This document shows, piece by piece, positions 1-5,793 of a DNA stretch of 13,532 nt (its first letter is position 1; each line of letters starts with the position of its first letter). Both the position numbers and the translations under genes were made by a program. The stretch is taken from assembly GCA_900547285.1 (NCBI GenBank), contig URGF01000046.1, positions 1 through 13,532 of the forward strand. Direction: 5' to 3'. The DNA comes from an uncultured Collinsella sp. GTDB taxonomy: Bacteria > Actinomycetota > Coriobacteriia > Coriobacteriales > Coriobacteriaceae. Below the pieces are notes generated by a model. That model was given only the letters and a program-made list of their open reading frames with translations, ran no database searches and was not told the origin of the DNA.

Positions 1-1744
1 GACGGCCACCGCGATCCTCGTCCTCGCGGCGGCGGCGATGTGCCTCGCCCTGGAACTGCTTGGCACGACGCTCGGCACGGTTGCCACGCGGGGCCTGCTC
101 GACAGCACCGCCGCGCTCCTCGGCAGCCACCTCGCGGGCCACGCTCTCAACAGCCTCGTCCACGCGAGCCTGAACGCCTTCGCGCACGCGGGTCTTGCCG
201 CCGCGCTTGGGACGGCTCGGACGCTCGCCGTCGCCGCGACGCTCATCGCGACCGCGGTTGGAACGACCGGCCACATCACCGTAATCGTCGCCGTTGCGCT
301 TGCCGTCGCGACGTGCCTGCTCAAGCTTCTTCTTGCTCTTGGACTTGCCGCGCTTGGTCTTCTTCTTCACCTTAAAGGCCGCAGGATCGCGCTCGGGGTC
401 AACCGCGGGCGGATTGGGGCCCACATGCAGGTCGCCGGCCTCGTAGATGTCGGCGGTCTTGTCCATGAGCTTCTCGATCTCGTAGAACTCATCGACATCC
501 TGCTCGGTCACAAACGTGATGGCCCAGCCCAGCTCGCCGGCGCGGCCCGTACGGCCAATACGGTGGATGTAGTCGGTCGGCTCGGCCGGCACGTCAAAGT
601 TCACGACGTAGCGCACGTCGCTGATGTCGATGCCGCGGGCGAGCACGTCGGTTGCCACCAACACGTCGACGGTACCGTCGCGGAAGGCCGAAAGGGCACG
701 CTCGCGCTGAGCCTGGCTGCGGTTGCCGTGAATCGCGGCGGCCTTGATGCCCTTGCGCTCCAGACGACGGCAGCAGCTGTCGGCGCGGTGCTTGGTGCGC
801 ATAAAGACGATAGTGCGCTCCGGGCCCTCCTTTTTGAGGAACTCGGGCAGCAGGTTGTTCTTGGCCTCGATGGACACCGGGAACACAAACTGGTCGACGG
901 TGTCGGCGGTCGACGTGGCAGGTGTGATCTCCACGCGAGCCGGGTCGCTCACCAGGTCGGTGATCTCGCCCACGGCCTCCTCGTCGAGGGTCGCCGAGAA
1001 CAGCAGCGTCTGACGCTCGGCCGGCGTCTCGCGCACAATGCGCCGGACGGCGGGCAAAAAGCCCATGTCGAGCATACGGTCGGCCTCGTCGAGCACCAGG
1101 ACCTTAACCTCGTCCAGGTGGCAGGCGCCCTGCTCGATCAGATCGACCAGACGGCCCGGCGTTGCGACCAGGATGTCGCAGCCGTACTTAAGTGCCGCGG
1201 TCTGCGGCTTGTAGCTCACGCCGCCCACGACGGTCACGGCAACATGGCCGGTGACGTCGGCGATTTTGCTTGCGACCTCGTCGATCTGCTGGGCGAGCTC
1301 GCGCGTAGGGGTGATGACGAGCATCACGGGGCCGCGACCGTTGCCCTCGGGCTTTTTAGCACCGCGACGACGGTTGCGGCCGCCGCGCTCGCGCACGGGC
1401 TTGGGAGGAGCGATGTGCTCCAGATTGTTCATGGTCGGCAGCAAAAAGGCGGCCGTCTTGCCGGTGCCGGTCTGAGCGGCGGCAAGCAGGTCGCGGCCCT
1501 CGAGCACCACGGGAATCGAGCCGGCCTGCACGGGCGTCGGCGCCGTGTAGCCCAGGTTCTCGATGGCACGAAGTATCTCGTCCGAAAGGCCCAGCTCGTC
1601 AAAGGCGGGCAGGCTCTCGGTCGCGGACTCAACGGTCTCGGCGGCGCTGGCCTCGTCGGCAGCATCAAAGGCAGCCTGAGCCATGGCCTCGCGGGTCTCG
1701 TCCAGAATCTCGGCGTCGGTGACGTCGGATACAGAATTACGCAT
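1..1744 (-). CDS. DEAD-box ATP-dependent RNA helicase (C-terminus cut by window edge)
   Basis: ATP-dependent RNA unwinding in the cytoplasm, typically for ribosome assembly, RNA decay or cold adaptation. Reading the minus strand from the ATG at 1744 gives 581 codons with no stop before the window edge. Visible motifs: Q-motif region about residues 48-73 (FDELGLSDEI, PTPVQ), Walker A AQTGTGKT 90-97, PTREL 146-150, TPGR 195-198, DEAD 219-222, SAT 250-252, ATDVLARGID 364-373, HRIGRTGR 394-401. The tail from about 455 is Lys/Arg-rich and low in complexity, as in RhlE/CshA/DeaD-type helicases with RNA-binding extensions. A basic Arg/Gly-rich insert (about 118-139) lies between motifs I and Ia. AAGGAA lies about 9 bases before the ATG. 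The family is certain; the subfamily is not. Confidence 0.95.
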   Translation of the reverse strand, partial: MRNSVSDVTDAEILDETREAMAQAAFDAADEASAAETVESATESLPAFDELGLSDEILRAIENLGYTAPTPVQAGSIPVVLEGRDLLAAAQTGTGKTAAFLLPTMNNLEHIAPPKPVRERGGRNRRRGAKKPEGNGRGPVMLVITPTRELAQQIDEVASKIADVTGHVAVTVVGGVSYKPQTAALKYGCDILVATPGRLVDLIEQGACHLDEVKVLVLDEADRMLDMGFLPAVRRIVRETPAERQTLLFSATLDEEAVGEITDLVSDPARVEITPATSTADTVDQFVFPVSIEAKNNLLPEFLKKEGPERTIVFMRTKHRADSCCRRLERKGIKAAAIHGNRSQAQRERALSAFRDGTVDVLVATDVLARGIDISDVRYVVNFDVPAEPTDYIHRIGRTGRAGELGWAITFVTEQDVDEFYEIEKLMDKTADIYEAGDLHVGPNPPAVDPERDPAAFKVKKKTKRGKSKSKKKLEQARRDGKRNGDDYGDVAGRSNRGRDERRGDGERPSRPKRGGKTRVREGVQARVDEAVESVAREVAAEERGGAVEQAPRGNRAERRAKQFQGEAHRRRREDEDRGGR

Positions 1745-2006
1745 ATGTCGTTGTTCCTTATCTGCACGCGCAATGGGCACGGCATGCGGCCGCGCGGGCG
1801 TGCTTGGTAGTGCGCTAATACATACAAAAACGGGTGCGCACAGAGAGGACGTTGCTCAGCACGCTGGCGATCGCTTTGGCAGCCCTATCACGCGCCGTCC
1901 AGACGCAGCAACTCTAAGCGATGGAGCAGATTCGCCGCGGGTTAGTATACCCGTGCTTCGCATGCCCCCACGTAAACCACAGATGACGGAGCAGGTCTGG
2001 GCCGAT

Positions 2007-2065
2007 TGTCTCAATCTGTAACATCTACAGGGCAAATCTTCCTCTACGTGTTACAGATCGAGACA
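2007..2065. repeat. 59-base palindromic element, copy 1
   Basis: Left arm TGTCTCAATCTGTAACA at 2007-2023, 25-base centre at 2024-2048, right arm TGTTACAGATCGAGACA at 2049-2065. The arms pair at 16 of 17 positions. The single difference is A opposite C in a plus-strand RNA but a G-U wobble in a minus-strand RNA. The centre can pair further (AGGG with TCCT). It forms a pair with copy 2, with 22 bases between them. No T-run follows, so it is not a classical terminator. Confidence 0.92.
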
Positions 2066-2087
2066 AACGGTCGACACGGCTCACAAA

Positions 2088-2146
2088 CGTCTCAATCTGT
2101 AACAGTTACCGAGTAAAATCGGTCCTAATTGTTATAGATCAAGACA
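2088..2146. repeat. 59-base palindromic element, copy 2
   Basis: Left arm CGTCTCAATCTGTAACA at 2088-2104, 25-base centre at 2105-2129, diverged right arm TGTTATAGATCAAGACA at 2130-2146. The centre carries its own perfect inner stem ACCGA/TCGGT. Its midpoint is 81 bases from that of copy 1. It lies upstream of the presumed FHA-gene promoter. Confidence 0.88.
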
Positions 2147-2211
2147 GAGGGGGATTTCCGTCCAGTCCAAACCAAATCTCTCAGTCTTCCTGCAATTTCG
2201 AATATGTGGCC

Positions 2212-2217
2212 TATAAT
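2212..2217 (+). promoter_or_regulatory. Probable -10 box for the FHA gene
   Basis: A perfect TATAAT hexamer in a locally AT-rich stretch, 107 bases before the GTG start at 2324. No good -35 hexamer is visible at normal spacing, so this is tentative. If it is used, the upstream in-frame ATG at 2204 would lie before the transcription start, which agrees with the GTG choice. Confidence 0.45.
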
Positions 2218-2323
2218 GTTGCTTTGGTTACGCTACATATTGCGCAGCCATTTAATACGTCGCCCACCGGGGCCATTAATTCCTATCGCCTTATTGGCTA
2301 GGAAGCAATCAAAGGAGGTATCC

Positions 2324-3286
2324 GTGGCAGCAGAGACGCCTTGCTCGGTCCTCTATAACGATATTCGCTCGTTCGGCGGTCTTAAACATCTCGAGATCGC
2401 CCGAATGCTCATCAATGGAAACTCTTATCTCGGCAGTACCCTGCTCGAGAAATGCTCTTCCAACCGCTCGTATCTCACCCGTTACATCGTCCATCGCAAG
2501 CCTGACCAGTGCGCGCCCTCCATCTACAGCGACTTTGCCGTCACCACGCTCAATCTTTCCGCGGCAATCTGCAGCAAGCTCGGCGGCGGCGAGTCCGCCT
2601 ATCAGGCAATCGCCGAGCACTATCGCGGTCCGGCCGCCAACGAAATGATGTCGGCTCTCGCCAGCTACAAGCTGGACAGCCGCCTATATGCAAATGCCCT
2701 CAATCGCATCGACAACTTTGACGGCAATGCCGTGCGCGAGAAAAGCACGCTTTACCTTATGCTCTTTGTGGCAACGGGGGCGCTCGCTGACCCCATCCAA
2801 GGTGTGGCCACCGTCGAGCGCTTTTGCGACAGCAAGACAGGCGGGCACTTTGGCACCACCGAAACTACCGTCGGACGTGGCTTTATGAGCAGCCTGGAGC
2901 AGCCGCGCACTGTCGCCCCCAACCTCGGTCTGCTCAGAACCCATGCCGACAACTGCGCCGACATGCAAATCCATCCCCTCACACGCGATCCGCGCGGTAC
3001 GGTAATTGGGTCCTTGCCCAAAACCTCGCCCAGCATCACCGATGTGGGCGCCGACGCATCGCGCGAGCATCTTCGCATTTGGCTTGAGGGTGAGCACTGG
3101 TACGCCCAAGGCCTTGGGTCGACCAACGGCACAGTGCTCGAATCGGGCGCGGGTGACGGCGATATTGTGATTGAGCCGCCGCGCGACCAACGCGAGCCTG
3201 GCAAGATCTATCCCCCAGTGGAAATCGAAAACAGCGACAGACTTCACTTGGGTCTCTATACAACGTTTCTCGTAATTGTGGACTAG
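2324..3286 (+). CDS. FHA-domain protein, unknown helical N-terminal region
   Basis: A 320-residue protein. The GTG at 2324 is chosen because AAAGGAGG lies 5 bases upstream; the in-frame ATG at 2204 has no ribosome binding site and would add 40 atypical residues. A C-terminal FHA domain, which binds phosphothreonine peptides, spans about 222-318: TVIGS 226-230, SREHL 246-250, LGSTNGT 264-270 and NSDRLHLG 303-310 match the conserved strands and binding loops. Residues 1-215 look helical and match no domain I know. There is no signal peptide or membrane segment, so it is likely cytoplasmic. The next gene is a Ser/Thr kinase, which makes this a candidate substrate or adaptor of that kinase (inference from proximity and FHA biology). 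A terminator-like hairpin between them argues against a simple operon. Confidence 0.88.
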   Translation: MAAETPCSVLYNDIRSFGGLKHLEIARMLINGNSYLGSTLLEKCSSNRSYLTRYIVHRKPDQCAPSIYSDFAVTTLNLSAAICSKLGGGESAYQAIAEHYRGPAANEMMSALASYKLDSRLYANALNRIDNFDGNAVREKSTLYLMLFVATGALADPIQGVATVERFCDSKTGGHFGTTETTVGRGFMSSLEQPRTVAPNLGLLRTHADNCADMQIHPLTRDPRGTVIGSLPKTSPSITDVGADASREHLRIWLEGEHWYAQGLGSTNGTVLESGAGDGDIVIEPPRDQREPGKIYPPVEIENSDRLHLGLYTTFLVIVD

Positions 3287-3288
3287 CG

Positions 3289-3326
3289 CGGGCGGTGTTC
3301 GAAAGACGGTCACCGCCCGTCTTTCG
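3289..3326 (+). terminator. Overlapping alternative hairpins after the FHA gene, terminator-like
   Basis: CGGGCGGTG (3289-3297) pairs with CACCGCCCG (3311-3319), followed by the T-rich TCTTTCGTC. Overlapping it, CGAAAGACGG (3300-3309) pairs perfectly with CCGTCTTTCG (3317-3326). The stems share 3317-3319 and are interleaved, so they cannot both form fully. The position 3 bases after the stop codon suggests termination, but the U-tract is weak. Confidence 0.55.
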
Positions 3327-3367
3327 TCTACTACCTTCTACGTCGTAAACGACAATACTCAGCGGCA

Positions 3368-3422
3368 TACGTGAGCAGTGCGGCTATTATGGTACTTCAC
3401 CGATAACCGCACTGCTCACGTA
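3368..3422. repeat. 55-base palindrome with 16-base perfect arms
   Basis: TACGTGAGCAGTGCGG (3368-3383) is perfectly complementary to 3407-3422. After one mismatch, TAT (3385-3387) pairs with ATA (3403-3405). It lies 35 bases before the kinase start, in the probable promoter or leader. The sequence is unrelated to the 59-base family. It could be a protein-binding dyad, a leader hairpin or another dispersed repeat. Confidence 0.8.
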
Positions 3423-3457
3423 CACGTGCGGCAACCCATGCCAGACAAAGGAACGCC

Positions 3458-5542
3458 ATGGATACTATCGATAGCGCCTATGGCGACAAACTCATCCGTC
3501 TCGACACGTTCGATACCGCCGTGGCGGTCGACCCCAGCGCCGAGGATGATGCCAAGCGCCGGTTTATGACGCTAATTCTTCAGACGGCATACCGCGACGA
3601 CGGCAATATCGGACACGTGCTTCGCGCGACCAACACGAGCGGTGAGGTCTTTGCCGTCAAGCTGCTCAAGGACAACGCTATCCTTTCCGGCCAAGCCCCC
3701 GACCGCTCCGCCGAGCAATCGGCAGCGCACCTGGCCAGCACCGCCGCGCTGTTCGAGGAGTACCGTCATCTGTGTACCGTCTCGCACCTGCGCGGATTTC
3801 CGCGCGTCTATGGCTACGGATCGTGCGAGGATGACCCTCTCATCCTCATGGAGTGGGTCGAGGGCACCTCGCTCAAGCAGGCGCTGCCCCTGCTTCCGCA
3901 CGACGCCTCGGGCGGGCTGACCACCCAGATGGTCGCCGCCGTCGGAAACGCCGTGCTTCGTGCGCTCTTGATGACCCAAGGCCTCGTGAATCCGGTCATC
4001 CATCGCGACCTGTCGCCTGCCAATATCATGTTCCGCACCACCAGCCGAACGCTCGAGCAGCAGATTGCTGATTGTTCCTTTGACCCCTGCCTCATCGACA
4101 TGGGCTCCGCGACCATGGCTCTCGGCGACGACACGATCACCCGACGCGCCGACATCTGGCGCTTTGCCACGCCCGCATACGCCGCGCCCGAGATGCTCAC
4201 GCAGGATATCGAAGGCATCGCGGCCCTTCGCCGTTCGCCGGCAATCGACGTCTATGCGCTTTCGAGCATTCTGTACCAGCTCTACAGCGGTCGCAAACCG
4301 TTTGACTTTGAGTCGACGGACGCCGCTGCAACCGGCTCGTTCTATCTCGTAAAGACCAAGACCAAGCCGGCACCGCTCGAGCCGCGCTGCGAGGGCGATG
4401 AAGCGCTCGTCCAAATCATCATGAAGGGTCTCTCAGTCGAGCAGTGCGATCGTCCCACCGAGCAGCAGATGCTCGAGGTGCTCTCGGCATACCTCACCGA
4501 TGCCGAATCCGAGGGCCGCGAAGGCACAGGAGACGAGGCCGCGATTGATATCGATTCTGGCACGCACCTTAAGGTCGACGTCGCCGGCGAGCGCGCACGA
4601 GAGATCCTGAATCAGGCCCGTCACGATGCCATGACCCGCCGCCGCTTTATTATCGGCGGCGCTATCGCAGCCGTTGCGGGGCTCAGCGTTATCGGGGCGG
4701 CAACCCATGGCTTTGGCATCCCCGACTACCTTGACGGCATCCGCGGTTCACTTGACGACTACACCTGGGATCAGCTGCAGGAGATTTCGCTCAAGATTAA
4801 GGCCGCCGAGACCCGTAGCGAGGCGCGCGAGATTGCCAAGCGCTATCATCTGCTCGATGACAACGGGCATATCCCCTATCCATGCACCAAGCGCGTGAAG
4901 CTCACCAATGGGCTGCACGTCGGCGCGCAGCTCGTGGGCATCCGCCACGACGAGCTTCTAGACGGTACGGGCAAGGCCGGGCTGACGTTTATGTTCGACG
5001 CGGGTATTGCCGAGCGCAACGCTGCGGCTGAACCGCCGAGCGCCGGCTGGGCAGATTGCGAGCTGCGGGAATGGCTCGACGGCGACGGCCTTAAGCTGCT
5101 GCCCAACGAGTTGCGCGCACTCATCAAATCTGTCAAAAAGATCTCGAATAACGTTGGCGCCGCCAGGAGCGCATCGTGTCTGAGCGAGCTGCCCGCGACC
5201 CTTTGGCTGCCCGCCATGGTCGAGCTGTGCGGAGCGCAGCCGCCCGAGTCGTTTGCCGAGGGCTTTCAGTACCTGGCAGACATCTACAACGGCGAAGGCA
5301 AGGAGTACCAGCTGTTCCGCGAGCTCAAGGTAAGTCCGTATACCACGAACGAGACGTTGGTTCGCCAGTGGAAGGGCAAGGACACCTGTTGGTGGGAACG
5401 AACGGCGAGTCCTGACACATCGGAGAGCGAAGGCACACTCTATATGAACCGCGTGGGACACGACGGTGACGTCTTTACGTACGCAACGCCTGCGGAAAAG
5501 CCAAACAAGCGAACCTGCGTGATCCCCGGATTCTGTATCTAG
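3458..5542 (+). CDS. Membrane Ser/Thr protein kinase with C-terminal DUF6273-like domain
   Basis: A 694-residue protein starting at an ATG with AAAGGA 7 bases upstream. The N-terminal kinase domain (about 35-345) transfers phosphate from ATP to Ser/Thr. Visible: VAIK-type lysine K68 (FAVKLL), a probable helix-C glutamate E100/E101, catalytic loop HRDLSPAN 182-189, Mg-binding D214 in a DMG instead of DFG, APE 243-245, D264 and R332. The glycine loop (DGNIGHV, 48-54) is degenerate. An acidic linker leads to one hydrophobic segment (about 397-415) preceded by TRRRFIIGG, which resembles a twin-arginine signal. The C-terminal 270 residues end in a WW-ERT...G...V-PGF pattern typical of DUF6273, probably outside the membrane as a sensor (inference). 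No PASTA repeats are seen. The preceding FHA gene is a likely partner. Confidence 0.9.
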   Translation: MDTIDSAYGDKLIRLDTFDTAVAVDPSAEDDAKRRFMTLILQTAYRDDGNIGHVLRATNTSGEVFAVKLLKDNAILSGQAPDRSAEQSAAHLASTAALFEEYRHLCTVSHLRGFPRVYGYGSCEDDPLILMEWVEGTSLKQALPLLPHDASGGLTTQMVAAVGNAVLRALLMTQGLVNPVIHRDLSPANIMFRTTSRTLEQQIADCSFDPCLIDMGSATMALGDDTITRRADIWRFATPAYAAPEMLTQDIEGIAALRRSPAIDVYALSSILYQLYSGRKPFDFESTDAAATGSFYLVKTKTKPAPLEPRCEGDEALVQIIMKGLSVEQCDRPTEQQMLEVLSAYLTDAESEGREGTGDEAAIDIDSGTHLKVDVAGERAREILNQARHDAMTRRRFIIGGAIAAVAGLSVIGAATHGFGIPDYLDGIRGSLDDYTWDQLQEISLKIKAAETRSEAREIAKRYHLLDDNGHIPYPCTKRVKLTNGLHVGAQLVGIRHDELLDGTGKAGLTFMFDAGIAERNAAAEPPSAGWADCELREWLDGDGLKLLPNELRALIKSVKKISNNVGAARSASCLSELPATLWLPAMVELCGAQPPESFAEGFQYLADIYNGEGKEYQLFRELKVSPYTTNETLVRQWKGKDTCWWERTASPDTSESEGTLYMNRVGHDGDVFTYATPAEKPNKRTCVIPGFCI

Positions 5543-5554
5543 GCGGCGGGAGTC

Positions 5555-5582
5555 TTGCCGTGACGGGACCCCTCCCCGGCAA
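5555..5582 (+). terminator. Weak terminator-like hairpin after the kinase gene
   Basis: TTGCCG (5555-5560) pairs with CGGCAA (5577-5582), and inside it GGG (5565-5567) pairs with CCC (5574-5576), leaving a 4-base bulge. Only a short T-poor sequence follows before palindromic copy 3 begins at 5584. It may end the kinase transcript, alone or together with copy 3. Confidence 0.4.
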
Positions 5583-5583
5583 T

Positions 5584-5642
5584 TGTCTCAATCTGTAACA
5601 GTTAGAGGTCATTTTCCCTGCTAGATGTTACAGATTGAGATG
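5584..5642. repeat. 59-base palindromic element, copy 3
   Basis: Left arm TGTCTCAATCTGTAACA at 5584-5600, 25-base centre at 5601-5625, right arm TGTTACAGATTGAGATG at 5626-5642. Fifteen consecutive arm bases pair perfectly, with only the two outermost positions diverged. It lies between the kinase stop codon and the copA promoter. Confidence 0.9.
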
Positions 5643-5643
5643 A

Positions 5644-5690
5644 TTGGTTGGGACGGTTCATCGGCCAACCAACCACCCTCATCTGTAACG
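5644..5690. repeat. Hairpin plus degenerate half-copy of the 59-base element
   Basis: TTGGTTGG (5644-5651) pairs with CCAACCAA (5665-5672) around a 13-base loop. Just after it, CTCATCTGTAACG (5678-5690) is a decayed form of the inner 13 bases of the left arm (CTCAATCTGTAACA with one A lost and the last base changed), without a recognisable right arm. It may be the relic of a second copy paired with copy 3. Confidence 0.5.
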
Positions 5691-5715
5691 AAATGTCCTA
5701 CATTTCTTTCTGTAC

Positions 5716-5746
5716 TGGACACCCCCAGGGGGTATGGGTGTATAGT
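5716..5746 (+). promoter_or_regulatory. copA promoter with overlapping CsoR-type operator
   Basis: TGGACA (5716-5721) and TATAGT (5741-5746) each match five of six consensus bases, separated by a long 19-base spacer. The spacer holds the dyad CCCCC-A-GGGGG (5722-5732), extended outward by A/T pairs to about 5719-5735, close to the CsoR operator pattern TACCCC...GGGGTA. CsoR binding would block RNA polymerase; Cu(I) would release it. A csoR gene is present downstream. A long spacer is also typical of MerR/CueR promoters, but this dyad fits CsoR better. Confidence 0.75.
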
Positions 5747-5793
5747 ATCGGCAGGTTAACATTTCCGACACTACGTCACAGAAAGGAGAAGCC

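Larger units (their letters stand above)
1745..2323. other. Long divergent intergenic region between helicase and FHA gene
   Basis: This 579-base gap separates the minus-strand helicase from the plus-strand FHA gene, so it should hold promoters for both. I see two 59-base palindromic elements (2007-2065, 2088-2146), a perfect TATAAT at 2212-2217 reading plus, and a possible minus-strand -10 (TATACT, complement of 1945-1950) inside the small inverted repeat CGGGT/ACCCG at 1938-1953. The open frames here are short and lack ribosome binding sites. If the minus-strand -10 is used, the helicase mRNA would have a leader of nearly 200 bases, as is common for cold-induced helicases; that is inference. 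Confidence 0.6.

Noticed and set aside
38..1810. 590-codon plus-strand open frame
   Set aside because: It is antisense to the DEAD-box helicase, whose motifs are unmistakable on the minus strand. The frame stays open because of GC-rich codon use, and its product is low-complexity Leu/Ala/Gly-rich sequence.
2007..2065. Intrinsic terminator for the 59-base element
   Set aside because: None of the six copies is followed by a T-run on either strand, and several lie in promoter-side positions, so termination does not explain the family.
2007..2146. CRISPR array made of the repeated arms
   Set aside because: The arms are inverted within each element rather than direct, elements are scattered across the window, and no cas genes are present.
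2204..2323. 40-residue N-terminal extension of the FHA protein
   Set aside because: The ATG has no ribosome binding site, the extension contains a perfect TATAAT, and a strong AAAGGAGG precedes the GTG at 2324.
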